Assembly: GCA_903921365.1 (NCBI GenBank)
Contig: CAIXPS010000183.1
Span: forward strand, 1 to 55,932
Length of the DNA: 55,932 nucleotides
From: an uncultured bacterium
GTDB lineage: Bacteria > Chloroflexota > Anaerolineae > J036 > Brachytrichaceae
Direction: 5' to 3'
Shown here: positions 8,050 to 18,296 of the stretch, piece after piece
How the letters are laid out: every line of letters starts with the position of its first letter
Position numbering within the stretch: position 1 is the stretch's first letter
Notes under the pieces: model-generated
What the model was told of the DNA's origin: nothing
Database searches by the model: none
What the model saw: the letters and a program-made list of their open reading frames with translations, nothing else
Program-made: the position numbers and the translations under genes

Positions 8050-10653
8050 TTACGACACCCGTGGCACCCGCGACAGAATCGCCGAGACGACCTCATAGTT
8101 GATCGTTCCAAAGCGCTCGGCCATCTCCTCGACAGTGATTTTCTCATTACCCTGCCGGCCAATCACCACAACCTCGTCGCCGATGCGCACGCCGGCGATG
8201 TCCGTCACGTCGATCATAGTCTGATCCATGCACACGCGCCCGACGATCTGCGCCAGTTGCCCCCGCACCAGCACTTCGGTCGCATGCGCCGGGGCGCGCC
8301 GAAATCCGTCGGCATAACCGACTGGGATGACCGCGATGCGCCGTTCATCCGGGCATCGATACGTTGCCCCATACGAGACCGGGTGTCCCGCCGGCAGCGT
8401 CTTCACCTGGGCGATCGTTGTTTTCCACGCCAGTGCGGGGCGCAGTTGTGCCTGCAGGTGGATCGCGGGGTTATCCGGGTCGCCCGCTGGGCTGAACGGC
8501 GACAGCCCGTATAGTGACAATCCCACGCGCACCATGTTCAGGCGCGCCTCTGGCAGCGCGAGGGTCGCCGCGGAGTTAGCCGCGTGTAGGTAAGTGACGG
8601 CCAGCCCGCCCGGCGGCACGGGTTGGTCGTGTGTCACGATGTTCCCTTCGCGCAGCACATCCTGGAACCGCGCCAGTTGATGCCGCGTGTATTGCAAGTC
8701 TGAGTCGGCGCAGGAGAAGTGCGTGAACACGCCTTCGATCTCTATGCCCGGCAACTGCGCCGCCATGCGGATGAACGAAACGGCGTGTTCTGGCAGCACG
8801 CCCAGCCTGCCCATCCCGCTGTCGATCTTGATGTGCACTCGCGCCGCGCGTCCCAGCTCTGTGGCGGCGCGCGAGAAGGATCGCGCAATATCCATATCGT
8901 ACAGCGTGACGCTCAGGTTGCGCATCAGGGCTTCACGGGCAAGCCACGCCGGTGTGTAGCCGAGAATCAAAATCGGCTCATCAATGTTGCCGGCGCGCAA
9001 CGCAATTGCCTCATTCAGGGATGCCACGCCGCACACCTCTGCGCCGTTGTTCAGCGCTGTCCGCGCTGCTTTCACTGCGCCGTGGCCGTAGCCGTTGGCC
9101 TTCAACACGGCCATCAGCGTCACATCAGGCCCGATGTGCTGTTTGATCGCGCGCACGTTGTGCGCGATGGCGTCGAGGTCGATTTCAAGCCAGGTGGGGC
9201 GGGTGGGCTGCGCCAGGCGCACGCGCGACGAGCTTTGCGGCCAGCCCGGCTCCTGCCGCGCCAACAGACTCACATCCGCGTGATCGGCCAGCAACGCGGC
9301 TACCACGCGCTCCATACGCGCGCTCGTGTCGCCCTTCACCAGCACGATGTCGCCGGCGTTTGCGCGTGAGGTGACTGCGTCGTGAGCGTCGCGGGTGGTG
9401 TACGTAGTGATGACATGCGCCGGATCCATCCCTGCATCTAAGGCGCCCGCGGCAATGTGGCCGGCGAGTTCACCGAGGGTGATCAAGAGGAGATTAGAGA
9501 GTAGAGATTGGAGATTCGTGCCATCAAGTGATGTCTTTGCTGCGATATAGGCGCCGATATCGCGATGGAGATGGATGGCTTCGTCGCCAAGTTGATCCAT
9601 GTCGCCGAGGACGAGAAAGGTTTGGGAGAGACTAGAGGGTAGAGAGTTGGGATTTTTGGCCTCAGGTGGCGATTCGGCGATTCGCCCAGCGATAACTGCA
9701 TCGATGGCGGCGCGCATGGACGCGGGGCCGGCGGAGAAGGTGTCATCGATCAGCGTCGCGCCGTTCATGCCGCGCAAGGGGCGCATCCGCCCGGGCAGCG
9801 TGGGCAGATCGCGCAGGGCGGTATCGATGTCATTCTCAGGAATGGCAAAGTGATGGCCGATCTCGCGCGCGATGACAGCAGCAAGTTTCAAGGGTGTGTC
9901 CGCGCGCACGCCAATGACGAGTGCATGCGTGCGCGCGCGCATCGCCCAGACGCGCTCGTCATCACGATTCAGGATTGCCAGGCCAGCTTCAGGCAACGCT
10001 TCGATCAACATACCTTTCTCGGCTGCGACAGCGCCCAGAGTGCCGAACGTTGCCAGGTGCGTCTCGCTGACGTTGGTGACGATGCCCACTTGCGGTGGGG
10101 CAATCTGGCACAGCTCGTGAATCTCACCAGGCGCGTCAGTGGCCATCTCAAGCACGAGGATATTGTGCTGCGGCTCAAGCGCGCCAAGCGCGATGGGCAG
10201 CCCTAGCCGGCCATTGTAATTCGCCGGGTTGCGAAAGACGTTGTGCTTGCGCGACAGCACGGCGGCAATGGCCTCGCGGGCGCTGGTTTTGCCCACGCTG
10301 CCGGTGACGGCGATAATCGGGGCGCCGTGTTTGCGCACTATAAACGCGGCGTAACCGCTGAGCGCCTTGAATGTGTCATCGACAGCGATGATCGGCGTCT
10401 GTGGCTTGAGTCGCGCGTCGCGCGGCATGCGCCCCGCTTCAACGAGTGCGCCCGTGCAACCGCGCGCCAGTGCCTCAGTGACAAAGTCGTGACCGTCGCC
10501 CCGGTCGGTTTTGAGCGCCACAAACAACTCGCCAGGATGCGCCCGTCGTGAATCAAAGCAGTAGCCGTTGAAGACAATGGCGGCATGGTTGTGCTCTCGT
10601 CCAGTCATCAGCATCCCTGCCGTGGCGGTGAGTAGGTCGTCCAGTCGGATCAT
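8050..10653 (-). CDS. MurF-alanine racemase fusion
   Basis: An 867-residue two-enzyme protein. Residues 1 to about 480 are a Mur ligase: an N-terminal domain, the ATP P-loop TGSVGKTSA near residue 117, NYNGRLGLP, EMATDAPGEI, and a C-terminal domain with LVLGDMDQLG and VKGDTS. This matches MurF, which adds D-Ala-D-Ala to UDP-MurNAc-tripeptide in the cytoplasm. Residues from about 490 are a fold-type III alanine racemase: PLP lysine in VLKANGYGHG (about 517), the catalytic tyrosine in SYGATY (about 760), and the end motif EVVSAILSRVPRV. Fusing the two puts D-Ala supply and use on one polypeptide; such fusions are known in Bacteroidetes. Two heptamer arrays lie inside the MurF C-terminal domain and encode residues about 333-343 and 379-389 (Ser/Leu-rich loops). 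No ddl is in the window. Confidence 0.9.
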   Translation of the reverse strand: MIRLDDLLTATAGMLMTGREHNHAAIVFNGYCFDSRRAHPGELFVALKTDRGDGHDFVTEALARGCTGALVEAGRMPRDARLKPQTPIIAVDDTFKALSGYAAFIVRKHGAPIIAVTGSVGKTSAREAIAAVLSRKHNVFRNPANYNGRLGLPIALGALEPQHNILVLEMATDAPGEIHELCQIAPPQVGIVTNVSETHLATFGTLGAVAAEKGMLIEALPEAGLAILNRDDERVWAMRARTHALVIGVRADTPLKLAAVIAREIGHHFAIPENDIDTALRDLPTLPGRMRPLRGMNGATLIDDTFSAGPASMRAAIDAVIAGRIAESPPEAKNPNSLPSSLSQTFLVLGDMDQLGDEAIHLHRDIGAYIAAKTSLDGTNLQSLLSNLLLITLGELAGHIAAGALDAGMDPAHVITTYTTRDAHDAVTSRANAGDIVLVKGDTSARMERVVAALLADHADVSLLARQEPGWPQSSSRVRLAQPTRPTWLEIDLDAIAHNVRAIKQHIGPDVTLMAVLKANGYGHGAVKAARTALNNGAEVCGVASLNEAIALRAGNIDEPILILGYTPAWLAREALMRNLSVTLYDMDIARSFSRAATELGRAARVHIKIDSGMGRLGVLPEHAVSFIRMAAQLPGIEIEGVFTHFSCADSDLQYTRHQLARFQDVLREGNIVTHDQPVPPGGLAVTYLHAANSAATLALPEARLNMVRVGLSLYGLSPFSPAGDPDNPAIHLQAQLRPALAWKTTIAQVKTLPAGHPVSYGATYRCPDERRIAVIPVGYADGFRRAPAHATEVLVRGQLAQIVGRVCMDQTMIDVTDIAGVRIGDEVVVIGRQGNEKITVEEMAERFGTINYEVVSAILSRVPRVS
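9489..9516. repeat. Heptamer array inside the murF coding region (first)
   Basis: Four exact-length units, GGAGATT AGAGAGT AGAGATT GGAGATT, 28 nt. Read on the coding strand they give the NLQSLLSNL segment. The reading frame stays open, and the segment sits between two normal MurF elements, so it appears as a tolerated loop insertion. Confidence 0.8.
9627..9654. repeat. Heptamer array inside the murF coding region (second)
   Basis: Units AGAGACT AGAGGGT AGAGAGT TGGGATT, 28 nt, encode the PNSLPSSLSQ segment just before the conserved LVLGDM strand. It is the second in-frame copy within the same gene, about 110 bp from the first, and is likely a surface loop of the C-terminal Mur ligase domain. 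Confidence 0.75.
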
Positions 10654-10750
10654 GATTGCAACGATACACTAATCGAAGCTACAATGCGAGACTGTGTTCT
10701 CTCAGCCCATTCTAAGGCGCTACAGAGCAATAGGCTGTTAAGTGAACACT

Positions 10751-10795
10751 TTGATTTATATCAATTTACATCATAATGACGTCTGTCAGCGGACA
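10751..10795 (+). promoter_or_regulatory. Candidate promoter upstream of the HlyD-like gene
   Basis: TTGATT at 10751 with CATAAT at 10772 (15-nt spacing), or TAATGA at 10774 (17-nt spacing), in an AT-rich stretch that stands out from the flanks. It is followed by a small hairpin, CTGTC/GACAG, at 10783-10795. The gene start at 10822 has GCAGGAGC as ribosome site. The elements are weak, so this is only a candidate. Confidence 0.35.
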
Positions 10796-10821
10796 GGCGT
10801 AGCGCAGGAGCAAGTAAAAAC

Positions 10822-12201
10822 ATGGTTTCTTATCGTGGCCTGACGGGGGCCAGAGTTCTATTATTCAGCACACTCATCGCGGCGGTGCTGCTCGGGGCAT
10901 GCACCGCGCCCAACAGCGCTCAACCCGCGCAATCGACGCGCACCACCACACTGGCGAAGGGGGCGCTATCGGCGACCGTAAACGCGACAGGCGCGATCCA
11001 GCCGGAGACAGATGTCAAGTTAAATTTTCAGGCGACTGGCAAGGTTGCCAAAGTCAACGTGACTAAGGGCGACAGCGTCAAGAAAGGCGTGGTTATTGCG
11101 AAGCTCGACACCGCCGATCTCGAATATGCGCTCGCGCAGGCGCAGGTCGGGCTGGTAATCGCGAACGCCGGCTACAGCCGCACTGTGGATGGCCCGCGCA
11201 CCGTCGAGATCACGGCTGCTCTGGCATCGCTGAACGCAGCCTACGCCAGTTACAACAAGATTCAAACCGGACCCGACAGCGCGGATATCACCGCCGCCGA
11301 AACCGGAGTGCGTAACGCGGAAGTGGCGTTGCGCAACGCAGAAGCGGCCAACGACCTGGCCTATAAGTTCGCAACGAAGGATTATCCCAGCAGTCCGACG
11401 CTCACGCAGTTGGAGCAGGCGCGCAACAATCTGGAAGCGGCCAAGACGCAGTACGATCGGGTGCTTCGCGGGGCAGACAACGCCCAGCTTTCTACCGCAC
11501 TGCAGGCCATTGCGTCATCCAAAGCGCAGCTTGACCGGTTGCAGCAGCCCGTGCGCCAGTTCAACATTGATCAGGCCACTGCGGAACGAGAGAAGGCGTT
11601 GATCCAGATCAAGCAGGCACAGCGGCGGCTGGACCAAGCTGTGATCGTTGCGCCGATGGATGGCGTCGTTTCTGCGGTGAACATCAACGAAGGCGAGGAT
11701 TCCGGCACAGGTGTGGTTCCTGCCGTGGTGCTGGTAAATAACTCGATCCTCCATATAGACATAACGGCAGACGAGATCGACGTCGCCAAGGTGCGCCCCA
11801 GCCTGGATGTGGTTATCACGCTCGATGCGTTACCCGGCACAGAGTTGAATGGCACGGTTGATCGCGTGGCGTCCACATCGACCAACGTCAATGGTGTCGT
11901 CAGTTATGTCGTAAGAGTGGTGTTGAACAAGTCGGATGCTCCGTTGCGCATCGGCATGACGGCGAACGCATCGATCGTTCTTGATAAGCGCGACGGTGTC
12001 CTCCTGGCGCCAAACTGGACGATCCGCAAAGACAAGGCCAGCAACAAGGCTTTTCTTACCCTGAAGGTTGACGACAAGACTACGCGCGAGATCGAAGTCA
12101 AGACCGGGCTGCGCAACGACAACTTCAGCGAGATTATTTCGGGCGCCACAGAGGGGCAGATTGTGGTCGCGCCGCAGTCGACGAACCTGCTTGGCAAGTA
12201 A
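10822..12201 (+). CDS. HlyD/RND-type membrane fusion lipoprotein
   Basis: A 459-residue protein with a lipoprotein signal (hydrophobic stretch ending in the lipobox LLGAC near residue 27). Domains in order: a lipoyl half-domain (about 40-95; VKLNFQATGKVAKVNVTKGDSVKKG), a long alpha-helical hairpin rich in Ala/Gln/Glu (about 95-270), the second lipoyl half (VIVAPMDGVVSAVNINEGE), then beta-barrel and membrane-proximal domains. Such proteins link an inner-membrane exporter (ABC MacB-type or RND) to the cell exterior; in a monoderm-like envelope they act on the outer face. No exporter gene is adjacent, so the partner is unknown. The helical hairpin is long for the family, with repeated 'A-x-x-A-L-x-x-A' heptads. 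Confidence 0.85.
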   Translation: MVSYRGLTGARVLLFSTLIAAVLLGACTAPNSAQPAQSTRTTTLAKGALSATVNATGAIQPETDVKLNFQATGKVAKVNVTKGDSVKKGVVIAKLDTADLEYALAQAQVGLVIANAGYSRTVDGPRTVEITAALASLNAAYASYNKIQTGPDSADITAAETGVRNAEVALRNAEAANDLAYKFATKDYPSSPTLTQLEQARNNLEAAKTQYDRVLRGADNAQLSTALQAIASSKAQLDRLQQPVRQFNIDQATAEREKALIQIKQAQRRLDQAVIVAPMDGVVSAVNINEGEDSGTGVVPAVVLVNNSILHIDITADEIDVAKVRPSLDVVITLDALPGTELNGTVDRVASTSTNVNGVVSYVVRVVLNKSDAPLRIGMTANASIVLDKRDGVLLAPNWTIRKDKASNKAFLTLKVDDKTTREIEVKTGLRNDNFSEIISGATEGQIVVAPQSTNLLGK

Positions 12202-14305
<2,104 letters not shown>

Positions 14306-14330
14306 TCTCTAGTCCCTAATCTCTTTATCT

Positions 14331-15335
14331 ATGAAACTCGATCAATTCTGGGAGTATGTGTTCAGCGAAGAGGCTGAAAAAGTGCGCATGGCATGGGATT
14401 GGCTCGCCGAAGACGAGCGTACTTCCGTCCGCGATCATCTTGAACAGATCACGCGCGACCCCGATCGCATCGAGGCACAACGCGTCGCTGCGCGTTATGC
14501 ACTACGGGTGGTCGCCGTTCCCGCGTTCACTTTGCCCGATGGAGCGCTCGAATTTGCGCGCGAGTTGGCGCAGGGCATCGGCGAACGGCTGAAGTTTGCC
14601 AGCGGCCAGCTCATCGCCTCGACCAAAAATGACGGCACATGGGTGACTGCCTCGGATATTGAGGCGGATCAGCGCCTGGCGGAGGCTATATTAGCGCGCT
14701 ATCCCGATCATGGTGTGCTCTCCGAGGAAGGGGATAAGGTCTATCGCGGGCAGGAGTGGTGCTGGGTGATTGACCCGATCGACGGCACAACTAACTTCAC
14801 GTGGGGGTTTCCGGGGTGGGGAGTGCTCATCGGGTTGTTGTACAAGGGGCGCCCGGTGCTCGGTGTTGCCGAGTTTCCACCGGTAGGGCAGCAACTGTAT
14901 GCTGTGCGTGGAGAGGGCGCCTGGCGCAAGACTGTGACTGGTTACGGCGATGGGCCGATTCGAGCCGCGTCCGATAAGGCGTTTACAACAACGCAACTGT
15001 ACGCGGTGGGAACGCGTTCGCTAAAGCCCAGTCCGCCGAACATCCCATGCAAACTCCGGTTGCCGGGTTCGACCGGCTTCGACTTCGCCCTGCTGGCGTG
15101 CGGGGCGTGTGTAGGGGTATACGATTCCACCGTGCATGTGTGGGACATTGCCGCGTTATGGCCGATTATTGAAGAGTCCGGCGCGCACGTCCTCACCAAC
15201 CATCCTGGCGGCATTTTTCCACTGCGCGATGGGATCGACTATTCTTCGGTCGAGTTTGCAGTGCTGGGCGCGGCGACCTCAGAGTTATTGTCGGAATCGC
15301 TGGTCAGGTTATCAGATCGGTTTGCTCTGCCATAA
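14331..15335 (+). CDS. Inositol-monophosphatase-family phosphatase
   Basis: A 334-residue protein. Residues from about 85 form an IMPase/FIG superfamily domain with the metal sites LSEEGD (about 130), WVIDPIDGTTNF (about 144-155) and the late Asp in HVWDIAALWPI (about 270). All Mg-binding residues are present. Substrates in this family include inositol phosphates, 3'-phosphoadenosine 5'-phosphate, fructose-1,6-bisphosphate and histidinol phosphate; the sequence does not decide. The first 80 residues are a helical extension (EYVFSEEAEKVRMAWDWL...) absent from the basic family. Its 3' end overlaps the convergent rsmA by 97 bp. The start follows the heptamer array with a poor ribosome site. Confidence 0.8.
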   Translation: MKLDQFWEYVFSEEAEKVRMAWDWLAEDERTSVRDHLEQITRDPDRIEAQRVAARYALRVVAVPAFTLPDGALEFARELAQGIGERLKFASGQLIASTKNDGTWVTASDIEADQRLAEAILARYPDHGVLSEEGDKVYRGQEWCWVIDPIDGTTNFTWGFPGWGVLIGLLYKGRPVLGVAEFPPVGQQLYAVRGEGAWRKTVTGYGDGPIRAASDKAFTTTQLYAVGTRSLKPSPPNIPCKLRLPGSTGFDFALLACGACVGVYDSTVHVWDIAALWPIIEESGAHVLTNHPGGIFPLRDGIDYSSVEFAVLGAATSELLSESLVRLSDRFALP

Positions 15336-16171
15336 CCCCGCTCGACGTATGCTCCCGCCAGATGGGTCCATTCCGGAATGCTCAGCGTTTCGGCGCGGCG
15401 GGTGGGATCGATGTTCACGCTGGCGAGCAGATCGTCAACGTCTGGCTTGGTCATGCGTAGACCGGCTGAGATCGTGTTGCGCATTTGCTTGCGCTTCTGG
15501 CTGAAGCCGGCGCGCGCGAGATCGAACAATTCACTCGTATGTTCGACGCGACCGTGAGGGATGATGCGCACGACGGCTGAATCGACATCCGGTTGCGGGT
15601 AGAAGACGGAGGGATCGAGCTTCATCAGCATCTCAGCCTTCCCGTACACCTGGACGCCCACGGCCAGCATGCTCATATCGCCGGGTAGCGCCGCCATCCG
15701 CTCGGCTACTTCCAGTTGCACCGTCAGCACGACGGATTGCGTATTAATCCGCGACTCAAGGATGCGGCGAATCATCAGCGAGGTAATGTAATAGGGCAGA
15801 TTACCCAGGACGCGCACAGGCGTGTTTTCATCGCCTCCCGCCTCACGAATGAGGCTCGCGTAGTCCACATCGAGCGCGTCGGCCTGCAAAATCGTCACAT
15901 TCGTCGCGCCCGCCAGTTCCTGTTGCAGCAGAGGGATCAGGTTGCGGTCAATCTCGACGGCGATAACCTGTCGCACTGCCTGTGCCAGATGTTTCGTCAG
16001 CGCCCCGATCCCTGGGCCGATCTCGATCCCGATATCATCTGGCTTGCAGTTGGCCAGGCGCACGATCTTGCGGGCGACATCGTCATCGGAGAGAAAGTTC
16101 TGTCCGAGTGACTTGCGCGGCGCGAGCCCGACGGAGCGGAGTTTATTTTTGATGTTCGTTGAGTTGCTCAT
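15239..16171 (-). CDS. rsmA: 16S rRNA (adenine1518-N6/adenine1519-N6)-dimethyltransferase
   Basis: A 310-residue enzyme that dimethylates two adenines in the 3'-terminal helix 45 of 16S rRNA. It has KSLGQNFL at the N-terminus, motif I EIGPGIGALT, the acidic strand AVEIDRNL, and the catalytic NLPYYIT of the KsgA/Dim1 family. The last 35 residues or so (after GAYVERGYG) are a polar low-complexity tail (NLTSDSDNNSEV...) antisense to the end of the phosphatase gene, so it is probably an extension by stop-codon drift. It is transcribed directly after the 3D-domain gene (16-nt gap), the same order (yabE-like, then ksgA) seen in Firmicutes but without rnmV. Confidence 0.95.
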   Translation of the reverse strand: MSNSTNIKNKLRSVGLAPRKSLGQNFLSDDDVARKIVRLANCKPDDIGIEIGPGIGALTKHLAQAVRQVIAVEIDRNLIPLLQQELAGATNVTILQADALDVDYASLIREAGGDENTPVRVLGNLPYYITSLMIRRILESRINTQSVVLTVQLEVAERMAALPGDMSMLAVGVQVYGKAEMLMKLDPSVFYPQPDVDSAVVRIIPHGRVEHTSELFDLARAGFSQKRKQMRNTISAGLRMTKPDVDDLLASVNIDPTRRAETLSIPEWTHLAGAYVERGYGRANRSDNLTSDSDNNSEVAAPSTANSTEE

Positions 16172-16187
16172 AGTTCTCGGAGCGGCC

Positions 16188-17687
16188 TTATTTGATATTG
16201 TAACGAATGACGTCGGGCACGGGCGTCAGCAAGTAGACATCAACCCAGTTGTACCAGGACTTCAGGTTGCTATCGTCATAGCCCAGGTCAATACGTTTGC
16301 CGACGATGGCGCTGCCGGTGTCACAGGCATAGCCCATGCCATAATCCGGCACATAAACGTTCGTGCGGAGTGAGATGATGCGTGGATCGACTGCCACGAT
16401 GCCATGACGCATAGTATCGCCACAGCGCACCTTGCCGTAATACGACGCGCCAAGCGATGTTCCGGCTGTGTTGGCCGAATACGAAGTGGCCAGCATGTGG
16501 ATGACGCGCCAGTACTGGACGACACCGGAGGGTGTGCTCAGGCTGCGCAACACCACTTGGGTGCCGTAGTTATAAACACGGGGCTGTGGGTCCTGCGCGA
16601 TAAAATCAGCGATCAACTGCCGGCCAACCTCGACGTTATCCTCAAAGGTGATGGCGGTGCGTTGTTCGTGCACGCCTGGCTGACCCGGCTGTGCCAAAAC
16701 GACTGTATCAAGCTCGACCTCGCCACTCGGCTCCGTGCGCGTCTCAAAAGGGATGACTTCCTGATTGATCACGACTTCGTGGCGCACGCGCACGACACGA
16801 ATCTCCATGTCGTCGGTAACAACGGCATCAAGCCCGGGTTTTGCGTAGTCATCGCCATACAGGACTAGGTTCAGGTCGGCCAGCACGTCACCAATGACTG
16901 TGCGAGTCGTGCGCGTTTTGACCCGATGCCCATCCACCAGAATGTTGACCGGATGCGACCTGGACACGAAGATATGCGTGCCGGCCTTGATCGGTTCACC
17001 CGGTGAGGGGCGCACGATATCAGCCAGATAAATGCGGTAGCCGGCCTGCATCAACGCTTCACCGACCGTCGGCGCAGTCGTTAACAGGTTTTTGGGGCTG
17101 CCATTCTGCTCCTGGATCGTGACCTCCACCGCATGCTTCAGAGTGATGTCGGCGGTGACGGCTTCGCGCGCCTGACCGGTAAGCAGGCTGGACTTCGGCG
17201 ACGTGGGAACCGCGAGCACCGGAAGCTCAGAAGTGGATTGGCCGTTTACCGTCAGCCGATCACGGTCGCCAATGGCGATTCCCAGGCTGCCCAAAAGTTC
17301 TTCGGCAGTGTGTGCCTGTGTGCGCACCACCTTCGCGTTCTGCTCGTCCACATTCACACGCACAAGGCGGGCGCGGCGGATGATGATCGTGTCGTTGCGG
17401 TTTAGTGGCTCGCCGGGCAGAGGGGAGATGACATCTTCCGGCATCATTTCAATGGCAGCTTCTTTTAACGCGGCGCCTACCGTTGTCTGATGGGTTTGAA
17501 GATTTATGACGCGATCTCCGTCAATGAGCTTTGCCGAGGTAAAGGTCGACAAATAACCCGCGGTTAATAGACTAAGCGCTCCAAGAATGACAGGAACCGC
17601 AAGCCAGCGCAGTCTCGACCGTCCTGTGCGCAAACGGATATTGGCATCCGAGGTTTCGGATGACTCGGTATTTTTTGGAGTTAACAT
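16188..17687 (-). CDS. Cell-wall protein with DUF348 repeats, G5 and 3D domains (YabE-like)
   Basis: A 499-residue protein with a short basic cytoplasmic N-terminus and one membrane helix (about residues 28-50). Then come about four DUF348-type modules (about 55-300; recurring 'T-V-G-E/D-A/V-L'), a G5 domain (about 300-365; beginning VVINQEVIPFETR), and a C-terminal 3D domain (about 400-490). The 3D domain is a double-psi barrel with ATSYSA, GIVAVDPRII and the catalytic-type CDTGSAIVGKRIDL, as in MltA/Rpf-like lytic transglycosylases. It should act outside the membrane on peptidoglycan, likely cleaving glycan strands. Its presence with MurF argues that this organism makes peptidoglycan. It sits upstream of rsmA and just downstream of the SRP RNA, all on one strand. 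Confidence 0.85.
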   Translation of the reverse strand: MLTPKNTESSETSDANIRLRTGRSRLRWLAVPVILGALSLLTAGYLSTFTSAKLIDGDRVINLQTHQTTVGAALKEAAIEMMPEDVISPLPGEPLNRNDTIIIRRARLVRVNVDEQNAKVVRTQAHTAEELLGSLGIAIGDRDRLTVNGQSTSELPVLAVPTSPKSSLLTGQAREAVTADITLKHAVEVTIQEQNGSPKNLLTTAPTVGEALMQAGYRIYLADIVRPSPGEPIKAGTHIFVSRSHPVNILVDGHRVKTRTTRTVIGDVLADLNLVLYGDDYAKPGLDAVVTDDMEIRVVRVRHEVVINQEVIPFETRTEPSGEVELDTVVLAQPGQPGVHEQRTAITFEDNVEVGRQLIADFIAQDPQPRVYNYGTQVVLRSLSTPSGVVQYWRVIHMLATSYSANTAGTSLGASYYGKVRCGDTMRHGIVAVDPRIISLRTNVYVPDYGMGYACDTGSAIVGKRIDLGYDDSNLKSWYNWVDVYLLTPVPDVIRYNIK

Positions 17688-17781
17688 GGATTTACAGCAA
17701 ACTGGTAACAGTGCGTTAGCATCTATTGGTCAGCAGCTATCTATTTAAAAGCGCATTTCCTGGTATTCGGGCTGCGGTCCT

Positions 17782-17912
17782 GATGTTGTTGACTGTGTTG
17801 CCAGGCTCCCCTGTGACACCCAAAAGGGACTCCTTACCGTTGCTATCTTCCGATCCTGGCGGGGTTCGAAGGCTTTTGCCGCACAGGACCCAGCAACACA
17901 ATCAACAACATC
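17782..17912 (-). ncRNA. ffs: Bacterial small SRP RNA (4.5S-type)
   Basis: Read on the minus strand, the apical part CAGGATCGGAAGATAGCAAC matches the domain IV consensus of SRP RNA: CAGG(N)YC, a GGAA tetraloop (17851-17848) and the G-(N)2-AGCA asymmetric loop that binds the Ffh M domain. The ends form a 20-bp stem with a single G-U pair (17893-17912 with 17782-17801). Inside lie CCTGTG/CACAGG and the GAACCCCGCCAGG segment common in SRP RNAs of several phyla. Total length is about 131 nt, longer than E. coli 4.5S because of the extended closing stem. No Alu domain is seen. It may be read into the downstream 3D gene, as I see no T-run terminator after it. Exact ends are estimated from the stem. 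Confidence 0.88.
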
Positions 17913-18039
17913 AAGCATAAACCGACAAGCCAAACTACTCATGATTTGGACTGCCACACTGTGTGGCATGCTGTCATGTGAGTCCATGCGTCCATGCATG
18001 TTAGATCATACAGGTATAGCATCTGTCTGTCAATTACTG

Positions 18040-18079
18040 TATAATTGCTTTACTAGGCACGTGTACTGCGTACCTAGTA
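18040..18079 (+). promoter_or_regulatory. Candidate promoter and leader of tRNA-Arg
   Basis: A perfect TATAAT at 18040-18045, about 50 nt upstream of the tRNA, without a clear -35. The leader between it and the tRNA can form a 7-bp hairpin, TACTAGG (18051-18057) with CCTAGTA (18073-18079). A 9-nt direct repeat AGTACGCGC occurs at 18076 and 18089, the second copy running into the tRNA 5' end. Confidence 0.45.
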
Positions 18080-18093
18080 CGCGCACCAAGTAC

Positions 18094-18167
18094 GCGCCTA
18101 TAGCTCAATTGGATAGAGCACTTGACTTCGGATCAAGGGGTTGTGGGTTCAAATCCTGCTAGGCGCG
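18094..18167 (+). tRNA. tRNA-Arg (anticodon TCG)
   Basis: All four arms fold: acceptor GCGCCTA (18094-18100) with TAGGCGC (18160-18166), discriminator G18167; D arm GCTC/GAGC (18103-18106, 18116-18119) with GG in the loop; anticodon arm CTTGA/TCAAG with loop CTTCGGA, giving anticodon T18128-C-G18130 (reads CGA, arginine); T arm 18143-18159 with loop TTCAAAT. The 3' CCA is not encoded. A strong terminator follows within 15 nt, so it is a single-gene unit. tRNA 3' ends are common integration sites and the glycan island begins about 440 nt downstream, but I found no second copy of the 3' end in this window. Confidence 0.95.
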
Positions 18168-18181
18168 CTCCATGGCAGTGA

Positions 18182-18230
18182 CCCCGCATCCCATCTGTCG
18201 TTTCAGATGGCGTCTGCGGGGTTTTATTTT
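18182..18230 (+). terminator. Rho-independent terminator after tRNA-Arg
   Basis: Two-part stem: CCCCGCA (18182-18188) pairs with TGCGGGG (18215-18221), and inside it CCATCTG (18191-18197) pairs with CAGATGG (18204-18210). It is followed by TTTTATTTT. Confidence 0.9.
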
Positions 18231-18255
18231 GTCAACCCTAAAGGATACAAAGCTA

Positions 18256-18284
18256 TGTTTCACGTAGAACTTTCCCGGTGAAAC
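18256..18284. promoter_or_regulatory. GTTTCAC inverted repeat, parS-like
   Basis: GTTTCAC (18257-18263) and GTGAAAC (18278-18284) are perfect inverted arms 14 nt apart. The first arm lies in TGTTTCACGTAGAACT, which matches the bacterial parS consensus TGTTTCACGTGAAACA at 13 of 16 positions. It sits just upstream of the LAGLIDADG gene (ATG at 18297). It could be a ParB site, the homing protein's own target, or chance. Confidence 0.35.
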
Positions 18285-18296
18285 ACCGCTAACAAG

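Noticed and set aside
17782-17912. c-di-AMP (ydaO-type) riboswitch upstream of the 3D-domain gene
   Set aside because: Such riboswitches often precede wall hydrolases, but the GGAA tetraloop with AGCA loop and the 20-bp closing stem match SRP RNA instead.
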